A stretch of DNA of 64,000 nucleotides from Symbiodinium sp. CCMP2592 (GCA_905221615.1 CAJNDT010004557.1:1-64000); one strand, 5' to 3'; counted from the first letter of the stretch, positions 39,918 through 50,610 are shown. The notes: a model not told the origin generated them from the letters alone. Program-made: numbers and translations.

Positions 39918-40025
39918 GTCTGTCTGTCTGTCTATCTACCTATCTACGTATCGACCTATCTACCGATCGACCTTTCTACCTATCTAGCCATGTACGTAGC
40001 TGCCTGCCTACCTATCCATCTGTCT
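39918..40025. repeat. (CTGT/CTAC)n microsatellite
   Basis: CTGTCTGTCTGTCTATCTAC runs on as CTATCTACGTATCGACC to about 40024. Confidence 0.85.
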
Positions 40026-40094
40026 ACAACTATAGCATATTCTCCATGCGGGACTGAGAAGGAATACATGTCGGTGCAGACATTCAGGTATCTA

Positions 40095-40180
40095 TCCAGA
40101 GGCCCCTTAGTAGTTTGGAATTACATCATGGGATTCGCAATGTGAACCACCAAAAGGAACTACTATGGGGCCTTAGGGTA
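40095..40180. mobile_element. Hairpin element, family C copy 7
   Basis: Shorter left arm (AGGCCCCTTAGTAGTTTGG) and an intact right arm. The loop is GAATTACATCATGGGATTCG. Confidence 0.75.
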
Positions 40181-40540
40181 GTCGCTCTCGATGCCAACCT
40201 CCAACCCTCGCACAAGACTCAACCTGGACCCGGAAAGGGTCTGCACATAGGGTTTAGGGTTTTAGGATTTAGGATTTTAGCGTTTAGGGTATAGGGATTT
40301 TGGGGGTTTTGAAGCTGTGCCCAAACCTTACCCATTCCAAAATGCCAACCCGCTGCACCCAAAACTGCTGAAGCCCTAAATTAAATCTTGGAACCCTTTA
40401 AGAAAGGCCACGGGCACGCTACTACTATAGGGGCCTGAAGCAGGCGCCGAGGCCTCCGCCCTAGCCCCTATAACCGGAACCCTCCCAAACCCCGAAACTG
40501 AGACTTGCCCAAATCCCCAACCTGTAAGCTCCCTAAGCCC
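40181..40540. other. Gene-free stretch
   Basis: A TTTAGGG run at 40250-40300, then degenerate CCCTAAA. Confidence 0.5.
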
Positions 40541-40710
40541 ATACCTCCTAAACCCTCCCTTGAACTTCCTTTGCCCATGCCTCCTAAACCCTCCCTAAAC
40601 TTCCTAAGCCCATGCCTAAACTTCCTAAACCCACACCTCCTAAACCCTGCCTGAACTTACTAAACCCATACCTCCTAAACTTCCTAAGCCCGTACCTACT
40701 AAACCCTCCC
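40541..40710. repeat. Imperfect tandem repeat CCTCCTAAACCCTCC
   Basis: Units of about 34-40 bases combine CCTCCTAAACCC, TGAACTTCC and TAAGCCCATG, about five copies with variable order. Confidence 0.7.
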
Positions 40711-40914
40711 AAAGCCTCGGGAAAATAGGCTGTTCCGTTCCAGGTCCCTGTAGAAGGGATACACCACCGCCTCAGAAGGCCTCGCTCGGGTCTTCGACTC
40801 TCGTCTTCAACAACCGGGTCCCCAAAAGTTCAATCTTTCTAAGATAGAGCTAATATATAAGGGCAAAAAGTTTAAAGTTCCCCCGTTCACTATCTCAGTC
40901 GAGATGAGGGCTTA

Positions 40915-41110
40915 AGGGTTTGAGAGTTGAGGGTTACTTTAGGGTTTTAGGGTTAGTTGAGGGTTTTAGGGTTACTTTAGGGTTTTAGGGTTAGTTGAGG
41001 GTTTTAGGGTTAGTTGAGGGTTTTAGTGTGATTTTAGGGCTTTAGTGTTATTGCTTTTGGTGTTATTTAAGGCTTCAGGGTTTTAGGTTAAGGTTTTGAG
41101 GGTTAGGGAT
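40915..41110. repeat. TTTTAGGGTTA tandem array
   Basis: GGGTTTTAGGGTTAGTTGAG and GGGTTACTTTAGGG alternate, about eight units: a telomere-like higher-order repeat. Confidence 0.8.
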
Positions 41111-41672
41111 CCGTAGGATCTCATACAGATTTGCAGCGTCTAACCGGGCTTTAGGCTTCCATGGGTTATGATTAGGGGTTTTGTTACGGTGTCTTGCGGA
41201 GCTGTAAAGGCCTTCCTTAGAAGCCTTTTCAGCTGTCCATCATGAGTCGCTGCAGGATTTAAGGTTACGAAATGTGGTTGGGGGCGATGCTGCTTTCTAT
41301 AGAGGCTCAAGTTTTTTAACAGCTGAAGGGGGTGCATCTGGTTGATACCAATGAAGCTACAGGGTTCAACGGGCTCAAGGTTTAGGTGCATCGAAACATC
41401 AGGTTGGAGATCCATGACTGCACGCAGTATGTACGTATTTATGTATGTATGTATGCAGATAAAGTGTGAGTCATATGTAGCGGATCCAGGAAGCAGAAGC
41501 TGCGGCATTTATCGCGAAAAGACCCCAGCTATCCAAACAAGTAACAAGGTCTTGCATTCAGCAATCTTGCAGCACCCAGACACAAAAGATATCAGAACCC
41601 CAAGCACAAAGACCCCAAACCCAACAACTAGCAGAACCACTAGAAAAAATCTTAGAAGCCCCAAGCCAAAGA
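41111..41672. other. Gene-free stretch
   Basis: Two overlapping frames at 41140-41508 (minus) and 41342-41692 (plus); neither is recognised. Confidence 0.35.
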
Positions 41673-41712
41673 CCCTAAACCCTAAACCCTAAACCCTAAA
41701 CCCTAAACCCTA
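41673..41712 (-). repeat. Perfect CCCTAAA run, 5.7 units
   Basis: One of the longest perfect telomere-type runs here. It lies within C-rich sequence, not at a chromosome end. Confidence 0.95.
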
Positions 41713-41755
41713 ATTAAACCCCAAGACCCAAGGATCCTGACTTCAAAAACCCCCC

Positions 41756-41844
41756 GTAAAGGGTCCAAGTATCCTTATGGTATATACTTAGACCCCCAAA
41801 ATACCCTATAAGTATATACCATAATGATACTTGGACCCTTTGGG
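41756..41844. mobile_element. Hairpin element, family F copy 2
   Basis: The left end has lost the first C bases (CGTAAAGGGTCC). The loop is inverted relative to copy 1. Confidence 0.85.
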
Positions 41845-41857
41845 AACAAAGGATCAT

Positions 41858-41951
41858 GGGACTTAGTAACTAAGGTTATAAGTACCTTAATTGGGGTTAT
41901 AAGTAATTATAAGTATAGTTACCTTATTTATAGACCCAGTTACTAAGTCCC
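41858..41951. mobile_element. Hairpin element, family N copy 1
   Basis: GGGACTTAGTAACTAAGG and GTTACTAAGTCCC. The loop repeats GGTTATAAGTA. It lies 13 bases after the F hairpin. Confidence 0.8.
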
Positions 41952-42274
41952 ATAAAACAAACAGAGGCACAAGATGAAACGCCGTGCCTTGGAGAGCTAT
42001 CCTCGTCTGCAGGGGCGCTGACTCGGCTCGGTGTCACGGCGAAGGGCAGCACGGAGCCATCCTTTGAGGGTTCTTCCTTTTCGAAGGGTTCCTATAAGGG
42101 TTCTTTAGGGTTTAGGGCTTGAGGGTTTCCGAAAATTAGGGGTATCCTTCTTATGGAGTGCGTTTCGTGTGTAGGGCTTATAAGGGCTTCGGATGTAGAG
42201 ATCCAGGTCTTGGGGTTCAGGATAGAGGGATCTCGCGTCACCATGTTGCAGTCCCTTAGGCAACGGCTCGGATA

Positions 42275-42455
42275 ATTAGAATTGGGTCTTGGACCAAACC
42301 CTATATTCTAACTATAAGGAACTCCATTCTAATTATTGAGGCCCCTATATTTTAACTATAAGGAACTCCATTCAATTGAGTTTTTTGGCCCCTATGTTGA
42401 CCCCTGAAACTATAAGGAACTCCATTCTAATTATTGAGGCCCCTGTTGTTAACCC
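42275..42455. repeat. Family J arms, tandem
   Basis: CTATAAGGAACTCCATTCTA followed by ATTATTGAGGCCCC occurs three times (about 42330, 42355, 42410), with the complementary left arm ATAATTAGAATTGGG at 42272. It looks like a tandemly amplified right half of a family J hairpin. Confidence 0.7.
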
Positions 42456-43179
42456 CTGAAGGCCCGACAACCTGCCCTGCCTCGGAGGACAGAGCTGCCC
42501 CGACCTCAGTGCTCGAGGGTTTAGGACTTGGGATTAGGGGCTTGGGGTTTTGGGGCTTAGCGTTTTAGGGTCGAGGACTTGGGGATTTAGGATTTTGGGG
42601 ATTTAGGGTTTAGGGCGAAAAAAACAAGGTCTAGGACTTGGGTAGGTTTGGGTGCTGGGGCTTATTTCGGACGTCGAACTATACTTTCGTAGGGACTAAG
42701 TTCAGGGTGTCTTCTTCCAAATTATGCAGACTTCGCATACTTGTTAATCTGTACCAGGAGTGCAAACTTCTGCACTACTCAAGCCCACAGCGCCAGCTCG
42801 AAAGCATAGAACCAGCGCATTGACTAACCTTGAGACTTCCATAACAAAACTCCGACTCTACACAACCCCAAGAACCCTAAACCCTGAACCACTAAACCCT
42901 AAACCATTAAACCCTAAACCCTAAAACCCTAAACCCTAAAAGCCCTAAACCCAAAGTATCCAACACCTCTCAGCTTCAGCCACCTAAACACAGGAAATCA
43001 TGATGACGAGAATGAATTTTGCAATGCATCATAAGTTCATAAGCCTAAGCTGAATGAAGCTTAATTACCATGAGCCGCCCAACTGCGGATGCTCGTGTAG
43101 GGTTGTTTCTCAGATTGTTCAGCCTGAAGCCCTTAATTAAGCCCTAAACCCTTCAAGGTTAACCCTGAACCGCCCCGTA
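42456..43179. other. Gene-free stretch
   Basis: TTTAGGG words at 42515-42620; CCCTAAA at 42880-42955. A 61-codon frame at 42638 is unassigned. Confidence 0.5.
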
Positions 43180-43377
43180 CGGTTGATGACATAAATCCTG
43201 CAATACCTTAAGAACCCTAAGCTATGGGAATTTTGGTATATTCCTTATTATGGTTAACGCAGGATTTATATCCCTAAACCCTAAAACCCAGTATATAGAT
43301 CCCTTAAAAGGAGCCCCTTAAAGCTACCTTTTTATAGATCCCTTTAAAGGAGTCCCAGGATTTATATCATCGACCGT
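43180..43377. mobile_element. Hairpin element, family A copy 4, with a nested insertion
   Basis: The ends are CGGTTGATGACATAAATCC and its complement. CAGGATTTATATC occurs twice (43260-43272 and 43356-43368), flanking an insert that begins with CCTAAACCCTAAAACCC and contains a TATAGATCCCTT palindrome. The 13-base repeat looks like a target duplication. Confidence 0.8.
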
Positions 43378-43804
43378 AGTACCTGGATGAACTTGGCCCA
43401 GGGGCCATCCAGGATTTGGGCCGATCCCGCCGGGGCACCAGGAAATCTTTGTCCTTCGCAGTGCAAGAATAATGGAAAAAACCCTTTTAGATCCCTGATA
43501 GTAACCCCTATGATTAGACCCCTTTTAAAGGAACCAGCTCTGGCCCAAGGTGGTAAGTTTGGATTTAAGGTTCGGGGTTTCAAGCTTGGGCTTTAGAGTT
43601 ACAGATTTCGGGGCTTTGGGCCTAGGGGTTTAGGGCTCAGGGTAGCGGCTGAGGTCAGCGAGTTCAATATTTAGAAGCACCTCGACTGCTTGGTGCATTT
43701 CGCTCTGTGGCTTGCTTGTTGTAGTGGCATGGCGGCGACTTCATAGGCGATGAGTAGAGGACTTGCAGTATGACACCCGAGTACGGTTGCGTTTGCCTAG
43801 GTTC
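43378..43804. other. Gene-free stretch
   Basis: 43362-43596 has overlapping frames on both strands. TTTAGGG words at 43610-43645. No gene recognised. Confidence 0.4.
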
Positions 43805-43906
43805 TGCCCCCATACAGTAAGAGTCTATAATAGGGCTACTACTAAGGTCCTAATATATCTATACTATGAATATTATTCAACTATTACTATTACTGAGTGG
43901 GGGCCG
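43805..43906. mobile_element. Hairpin element, family Q copy 1
   Basis: GCCCCCATACAGTAAGAGT and ACTATTACTGAGTGGGGGC pair imperfectly around TATATCTATACTATGAATAT. Confidence 0.7.
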
Positions 43907-44286
43907 TACCCAACGTTTGCCGCTGGCGCAAGCTCGGCTCTTAATGCTGAGGTGGACGGTTCGGAATCCGAGGCGTACCGAGAGAGCTTGAACATTCCAA
44001 GTTGCGATGTGAAGGCCCCTTTGGGGTCTATAGTAGAGTCTAAGAATTCAGGGGCCTTACTATTTAATTAGATGGCAAGTGGCCAGAACAAAACGGTCAC
44101 TCAATAATATAGATAGTAGACGTATGGAATGAAAGTCACCACCACCCCAACCAACAACAACGTCGCCACCACCATCAGCAGCACAATACCTACAAACGCC
44201 AAGACCACCAGCATCGTCCACTTCGTCAACATCGCAAACCGCCATGGTACCCATCGACATGTCGAGAAACAACCCTCACAGTCGTA

Positions 44287-44509
44287 ATGGTAGTAATGAC
44301 TAGTCGTCGTCGTCATCAAAGGCGTCGTCATCGTCGTATACAGTACTTACTAGTACTCGTCGTCGTCGTGGTAGTGGTAGTAGTCGTGGTAGCAGTCGCA
44401 GTTGTCGTAGTAGCCGTAGTACGTAATAGGCGTAGTAGCCGCCATAGTCGTAGTAGCCGTAGTAGTCGTAGCAGTCGTCGTAGTAGCACTGGTCGTAGTA
44501 GCACTAGTC

Positions 44510-44545
<36 letters not shown>

Positions 44546-44621
44546 ATAATAGTAGTAGTAGTAGTAGTAGTAGCAGCAGTAGTAGTAGTAGTAGTAGCAG
44601 TAGCAGTAGCAGTAGCAGTAG

Positions 44622-44691
<70 letters not shown>

Positions 44692-45060
44692 TGCTGTTGT
44701 TGCTGCTGTTCCCGCTGGTGCAGGCGTAGTTGTTTTTGTTGCTGCTGTTGTTATTGCTGCGGTAGAAGTTTCTGTTGTTGATGCTGTCAGTGTCCCAGTT
44801 TCTGGTAATGTTGGTAGTGTTGCTCTTGCTGTTGGTTCGGAGCGGTGGCGTTGCCGGTGGTGGCTATGTGCTGCTGCTGCCGCTGCTGGCGCTGCCATTG
44901 GTGGTGGTGGTGGGAAGGTGGCGGCGGTGGTGCTGTGCTGGTGCTGCTTCTGGTGCTGGTGCTGGTGCTGGAGAGGTGCTGTTGCTGTTGCCGTGCTGCT
45001 GCTGGTGGAGCTGGTGCTGGTACTGGTGCTGTTGCTGCCGGTAACTTGGCAAGGTCCGCA
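44287..45060. repeat. AGT/GTC trinucleotide tract merging into GCT/GTT-rich tract
   Basis: 44340-44690 is mostly (TAG)n with CGT variants. 44690-45050 is (TGC/TGT/GGT)n. All six frames read as homopolymer-like protein (Ser, Thr, Val, Cys, Gln), the sign of a microsatellite rather than a gene. Confidence 0.9.
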
Positions 45061-45748
45061 GTGCATGTGGAACACCGTATGCGTACGATCTGGCGAGTAC
45101 GAGACAGAGCAGCAAGAGCACCATCGGCAGTGCGAGCGCCAACCTGCAAATCATTCCCTAAACCCTACACCCTAAACCCTACAACCCTAAACCTTAAACC
45201 CTGCACCATAAAACTTAAACCCCAAACCCTACAACTACGCGCTCTTAGCAGGCCTGCAGCTGTGGCGCGGCCTCGATGATGCGCTGTTTCTCCTTCAGCG
45301 AGGTGCATGTCAACGCTTAGGCTTTGGGGCACCTTCTTTTGGGGTCCTTATGATAAGTATCCTACTATTTCCTGTACTAAATTGAGGTTTCAGGGTTTTC
45401 AAGGTTTAGGGTTTTAGTTGTTGCTTTGGGGGTTTAGGATGTATTGCGTAGGGCTCACTCCGAATTGTGCCGGCGTTGAAGGATTCACGCCTTTAGGCTT
45501 CCCTTATTATCAAGCCCAGATTTCACTCGAAGTAGCAGTTGATTCGATGCTCGAAACAGCACAGGGTTCAGGGTTTAGAGGTTCAGGGTTTAGAGGTTAA
45601 TGGGTTTAGAGGTTTAGGGTTTAATTAGAGGTTTAGAGGCTTAGGGTTTAGGCTATGCCAGGTCTGCTTTCCTTGGCATAAGATGCCGCTGCCCTGCGAC
45701 CTCGCAGTGCAGCTCTGGAAACTTGGCTCTTCGCATCCAAAGCTCTTC
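45061..45748. other. Gene-free stretch, CCCTAAA then TTTAGGG
   Basis: CCCTAAACCCTACA words at 45156-45230; TTTAGAGGTTTAGGG words at 45565-45650. Confidence 0.6.
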
Positions 45749-45932
45749 ATGGGAGTTTCCGAAAATAGGGGGCCCTAATTGTTCCTTTAAAGGGTTACTG
45801 TAAGGGTTCCTTTAAAGGGCTCTATAAGGGTTTAGGAGTTTCCGAAATTAGGGATTATTTGGGGGTCCCTATAATAAGGATTCTACTAATTCGGGTACTA
45901 TGTTAGGGTCCCCTATTTTCGGACACTCCCAC
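45749..45932. mobile_element. Hairpin element, family B copy 2
   Basis: ATGGGAGTTTCCGAAAATAG and a right end CTATTTTCGGACACTCCC. A second internal AGGAGTTTCCGAAA start (45828) suggests B inside B. The insert carries GGGTTCCTTTAAAGGG. Confidence 0.8.
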
Positions 45933-46000
45933 ATGGGACTTTCCGAAAATAGGGGCCCCTGATATAGTACCCTGAGAGGTATAGGGGAAACTCCCACATG
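45933..46000. mobile_element. Hairpin element, family B copy 3, short
   Basis: Directly adjoins copy 2. GGGACTTTCCGAAAATAGGG and GGGGAAACTCCC. Both boundaries carry CACATG. Confidence 0.7.
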
Positions 46001-46200
46001 TCAGCGATGTCAAGAAGGGTTCAGGGGCAAAGTTTCTGTATACTCTGCAGATACTTACTTGACAATGCCCTGGTGCTTTGCAAAGTTCGGTTTGGGTTCC
46101 GGCTCTGCATTTTCATGGCATATATAGTGTTTATAGCTTTGCTGGATGATATGATACAACCCTAACCCCTAAGCCCACCCACCCCTCAACAAAAAAAACA

Positions 46201-46250
<50 letters not shown>

Positions 46251-46329
46251 GAAAAGAAACCCGAAACCTGCTGGTCAGCCTTTCTAAGCCCAAAAGCCCA
46301 TAGCCAGGAATTCTTGGAGGCCTCAAAAA
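46001..46329. repeat. Gene-free stretch with (ATA)n
   Basis: Perfect (AAT)n at 46201-46249, about 16 units; otherwise unassigned. Confidence 0.8.
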
Positions 46330-46432
46330 GTGGGATGAGTAGGATCAAAGATCCCTGATATAAGGACTCTTATTAGGGGATTACCCTAAACCCTAAACCC
46401 TAAACCCTAAACCCTAAACCTTCATCCCACCC
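46330..46432. mobile_element. Hairpin element, family T, with telomere-type run inside
   Basis: GTGGGATGAG on the left and CTTCATCCCAC on the right. The right arm is interrupted by five uninterrupted CCCTAAA units (46384-46420). Confidence 0.65.
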
Positions 46433-47091
46433 TTAGAGCACTTCGAAAATCTCCGAGCCGCTCCCAAACCCGACATGGCGTTTTTTTAATTGGTCAAGCT
46501 GTATATGATGCCAAATGGGGGTCCCTAAGAATGACTAATTACAGGGTTTTGGGTTATAGGTAAATTATCTGAAGGACCCTGAGGAATACCATCACGAGTA
46601 ACTTGTAAGACGGCACAAATGACGCCCATAGGGGCCGCCTGAGCCCCACCCAAATGAATTGCTCAAGTCCTCCTCGCCCCCTGCCAGGTATGCCAGATGG
46701 TCCAAGGAAAAATCCTCCGCAGGTTCTGGAGGCTCAGGGCAACAAAAAAATGAGCTTGAGAAGTTACTTTGGCTTCGTTTAAGGATTCAAGGGCAGTGTA
46801 GGGCTTTTTTGTGGTCTGGGATTGCAACTAATTATCGCGTTTAGGGCCATCAGGCTAAACGGGCTTAGGGGGTTTAAGGCTTATAAGGGTTTAGGACTAC
46901 GCCCCACCGCATCAGTAATCTTGGAACTAGTCGTGGGAGTACCGAGGGGACACTAGGCTACATCGCTGGACCGAGGCCAGTGGACAGTAGCAAAAGTACT
47001 TATGGGTTTAGGGTTCCTTTAAAGGGGTATTACAAGGGTTCCTTTACAGGGATCTATAAGGGTTCCTTTAAGGGATCTATAGGGTTGAGGG
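46433..47091. other. Gene-free stretch
   Basis: 46990-47090 has three units of GGGTTCCTTTAAAGGGATC, TATAAGGG type, partially self-complementary. Confidence 0.5.
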
Positions 47092-47203
47092 TACCCGGAG
47101 ACTCCACTATCCCTTATTTAAGGAATATATACCTTAAAGTATTGTAGGATCCCCAATATGATTCAAGGTTTCTTCCTTAATTAAGGGATATTGGAGTCTC
47201 TGT
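47092..47203. mobile_element. Hairpin element, family E copy 6
   Basis: ACCCGGAGACTCCACTATCC and GGATATTGGAGTCTCTG. Confidence 0.8.
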
Positions 47204-47943
47204 GTAGGCCGCCCACTACCAAAAAACCCAATATCCACTGAGCTGACCACGACCAGCGAGTGTAAAGCAAGCACATCAGGACCATGGGGGACGGCATCTT
47301 GCCAAAGAACCGGAACCCTAAACCCCTCAACCCTAAACCTAAACCCTAAAACCCTAAACTCTAAAACCCCAAACCCCTATATAACTCCTTGAAAATCGGC
47401 AGCAACTGATACGCTTCTGATCCTGCGGAGGGCCTTTGGAGGAGCTCCAGCCTCAAAAGAAACGCTACCAAGTATAAACTCAATACCCTAAAGGAATAGT
47501 AGGATGTAGGGTTTAGGGTTTAGGGACGGAGTACCAACAAATCCGAACAAAACACCGACAGCAGGCAACAATAGCTTATAAAATAGGCGCTATCCTATCA
47601 ATAACCCTTCCCATCCCAGTAAAGTAGAATCGAAACCTTAGGTTAGGCGCCCGCATGCACGAATGGCGACGATACCAAACCCCCATGCATGGGAGGTGTC
47701 CATCTACATTCCAAGCATGGCACTGGTAGTGCGCATTTGCGGCTTGACCCAGCCTACACAGTATACTTATCAATCCAAATCACGTGGAAGTTTCAGAAGA
47801 ACCTTACCGCTGGACCCCAAATAGTAGCATTCGCGCTGCGGGTCTGTAGATAAGGGACGCCACATCACAGTTTCGAGCCCTTCTAAACCCTTATTTGAAG
47901 AACCCAAAAAAGCCATGACAAGGTCTTAGCTCTAAGACCCCTG
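47204..47943. other. Gene-free stretch
   Basis: CCCTAAA at 47320-47370, TTTAGGG at 47508-47525. No gene recognised. Confidence 0.5.
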
Positions 47944-48072
47944 CTTGGAGGTTCATGGGTAGTTAGAAGTGGAGCTATAATTAGGGTAACTATGGTTATA
48001 ACCCCTATTAGTAGACTTATAACCCCATGTAGACCTACCCTAAACCCTAAACCCTAAACCCTAAACCTCCAA
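47944..48072. mobile_element. Hairpin element, family S, with telomere-type run inside
   Basis: CTTGGAGGTT and AACCTCCAAG form the ends. Inner arms repeat TTATAACCCC. A four-unit perfect CCCTAAA run at 48038-48067 lies just inside the right end. Confidence 0.7.
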
Positions 48073-48396
48073 GTGAGGAGCCCAAAGAATGAACCGCCTT
48101 GACTCTAAGACCCGAAAGATCACGCCTCAAGCCAGCTCTTGGCAACTGCCTGGCGCAGTTCCTGCGAGAACGACTTTGGGTCAGAGCTTAAGGCTTCTAA
48201 GCGGCTTTCATTCAATTTGTTTTTCGGGTTTAGGCTTTAGGGTTTCGGGGTACAGGGCCCTAAACCCTAAACCCTGCACCCCCTGAACCCTCAACCAGGG
48301 TCGCAAGGCTTGCAGTGAGAGGTCATTTTGGAGCGTTGAGTCTTGGCCTTCGGAGACCTTTGAGTCTTGGCCGTTAGGGTTTAGGGTTTAGGGGTT
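48073..48396. other. Gene-free stretch
   Basis: Unassigned sequence; TTTAGGG at 48375-48392 immediately precedes the next element. Confidence 0.5.
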
Positions 48397-48749
48397 ACCC
48401 AGAGATTCCAGTATCCCTCAATTAAGGAATATACCTTAAATCATATTCGGGATCTTACTATAACTTAAGGTATATGCCTTACGTAAAGAATATATACCTT
48501 AAACCATACTAGGGATTTTACTATTGTTTAAGGGATAATCCTAAATTAAGGAATATACCTCAAATCATATTTGGGATCTTACTATAACTTAAGGTATATC
48601 CCATAAGTAAGGAATATATACCTTAAACCATACTAGGGATCTTACTATTAAGTAAGGTATATTCCCAAATTAAGGAATATACCTTAAATCATATTCGGGA
48701 TCTTACTACAATTTAAGGTATATCCCCATATTCAGGGATATTGGAGTCG
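48397..48749. mobile_element. Hairpin element, family E copy 7, internally expanded
   Basis: Left end ACCCAGAGATTCCAGTATCC, right end GGATATTGGAGTC. AATTAAGG recurs at 48420, 48544 and 48668, so the core is a 124-base tandem repeat, itself made of two inverted halves. Confidence 0.85.
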
Positions 48750-48796
48750 GGAAGGCCAGAATTATCAGACCGGGGCTTCGTGAGAAAGGAAGGCTT

Positions 48797-48989
48797 ACAT
48801 GGGGGGTTTCCGAGATTAGGGGGCCCTTTTTGTTCCTTTAAAGGGTTACCATAAGGGTTCCTTTAAAGGGCTCTATAAGGGTTTAGGAGTTTCCGAAAAC
48901 AAGGGGCACCTCATTTGGGGTCCTTGTAATAAGGATCCTACTATTAAGGGTACTATATTTGGGGCCCCTATCTTCGGAAACTCCCAGAT
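48797..48989. mobile_element. Hairpin element, family B copy 4
   Basis: TGGGGGGTTTCCGAGATTAG and CTATCTTCGGAAACTCCC. Same architecture as the 45749 copy, including the inner AGGAGTTTCCGAAA restart, so the composite moved as a unit. Confidence 0.8.
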
Positions 48990-49157
48990 TTATATAGGGA
49001 CCCTAAGGTAGTAATATTCCTATGAATAATGCTTAGGCGATTCTAGGGCTTGGGGTATAGGTGGGGGCACGGTGGGGGGGTGTCTTGGCTTAATCGCCGA
49101 CTTTGGCTCTGAGGGTTTAGAGCTTGCGGGTTGAGGCCAAGGGAGTTAGCTGAACTC
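48990..49157. other. Short unassigned stretch
   Basis: No recognisable feature apart from a G-rich tract at 49060-49082. Confidence 0.5.
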
Positions 49158-49241
49158 TATCCTTAGGCTTCCAGGGACCTAATTACTGGGTCCTTAAGGG
49201 GTCTAGGGCCCTACCTGTAAGGTCCTTGGAGGCCTTGGGTA
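49158..49241. mobile_element. Hairpin element, family P copy 1
   Basis: TATCCTTAGGCTTCCAGGGACC and its partner GGTCCTTGGAGGCCTTGGG pair with mismatches (the left string is given only to its first 20 bases in effect). The loop is GGTCTAGGGCCCTACC. Confidence 0.6.
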
Positions 49242-50113
49242 TGTATGAAAGCTACATTGGATTTGGGCTTTAGTAACTCTAAAGCCTAAAATCCTACAGG
49301 TGCGGCTTGTGAAGGCTTCAAGGTCGAATTGTGCGAGCTCAGTATGGGTGGTCTTCTATATACAGCTCCGCTGGACCTCAGCTCAAACACACGTTGGCAA
49401 TGGAAGCTCTAGTCAAATCGTACACCTTGAACTCGGACCCGAAACCCCAAACTTCTCCTAGCCCCAACGTTTGCGTCTTAAACTCACAACCCCAAACCCT
49501 CCTACCTTTAACTTAAAGCCCGAAACCCTCTAAGCGACGTAACCCTACATGCCCAAACCCGGAAGAGGCACCTCCACGGGGACCTCTACGCCGAAGAACA
49601 CCTTCGACACGGCTGCCTCCCGGAATTTTAAAGCTTTAGGTTTTATGCGTTTAGGGTTTTCAGGCTTGGTGGGTTGGGGTTTTAGCTAAGGTCAAGGAGA
49701 CATACAATACAGATGCGATTCAGATTGATGCTCAACTTATAAAACCATAGAGGCCCAGGGCGGTACCGCTCAGCATCAGTATGTGGGGTTCCTTCCCGGG
49801 GCTTTCTGAAATGGAGTGCACAAGCAGCGGGACAACATGCAACAGTGTAGAGTGCCGATCTGCACTCTTGCCGGGGCCGTCCCGGCCCATGCCGTTGAGT
49901 TCCGGCAGTAAGCCTTGCCTTAACCCCGAAGGACAAACATTTTTCAGTACTTCTATAAAGAAATGAAAACAGAGGCCCTAAAAAGATAGGTTATTCAGGG
50001 TTAAGGTGCAATTGTTCTGAGCCACCCAATCTGTTTCTGCAGCATCGGGCTCCTACCAAGCAAGAAGGAAGCAACAGCATGGGGAACATGGATGCACACA
50101 ACTTTGCCAGAAG
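49242..50113. other. Gene-free stretch
   Basis: Small overlapping frames at 49682-49966 on both strands; no assignment. A GGTTATTCAGGGTTAAGG word at 49990 also occurs at 58293. Confidence 0.45.
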
Positions 50114-50207
50114 CTTACCTTTGGTTTCTCGTGGGGAATGGAAGAATGGAAGTAAAAGTTGTTATAATTGTACCCAATTCCTCCATTCCCTACTAACCCA
50201 AGGTAAG
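50114..50207. mobile_element. Short relative of the 1.2-kb inverted-repeat element
   Basis: CTTACCTTTGGTTTCTCGTG, GGGAATGGAAGAATGG and GTTATAATTGTACCCAATTCC match the outer arms of the 29555-30773 element. Only 94 bases remain, with no minisatellite, as expected for an internally deleted or ancestral form. Confidence 0.8.
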
Positions 50208-50522
50208 GAAAGACCCATGAAAATTTACACTAACTGGAAGCAGATGTTCTTCACACTTAACCAAAGCCTATACTAAATCCTAAGCAAATCTCTAAACTCG
50301 CAAGCCCTGAACCCGTAGCCCTTGATCCTGCATTCTGGACCCCATGGGGCGAGAAAAGTGTAGGCGCTGCTTAAGACTCAGAGCAGGGTGCGTTAGGGGC
50401 TTCAGGTTTAGGGGTAAGGTTTAGGAGGGCCTGTATGGAGTGTTTTGAATCCTGCTCCAGAATTGGGGCTCAGCGTCTCGGGGCTGGGGGCGCTTTGGGA
50501 GTGTGGGGTTGGCTAAACTCCT
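50208..50522. other. Gene-free stretch
   Basis: Nothing recognised; one 65-codon frame at 50435. Confidence 0.5.
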
Positions 50523-50610
50523 ACCCAAAGGGTCCAAGTATCATTATGGTATACACTTATAGGCCTCCAAAATACCCTATAAGTATATACCATAATGAGG
50601 ACCCTTTGGG
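50523..50610. mobile_element. Hairpin element, family F copy 3
   Basis: TACCCAAAGGGTCCAAGTAT on the left. The right arm has lost about six bases (ATAATGAGGACCC). Confidence 0.85.

Noticed and set aside
44287..45149. Several long frames coding Ser-, Thr-, Val-, Cys- or Gln-rich proteins on both strands
   Set aside because: All are translations of trinucleotide repeats; open frames on both strands at the same place show low complexity, not genes.
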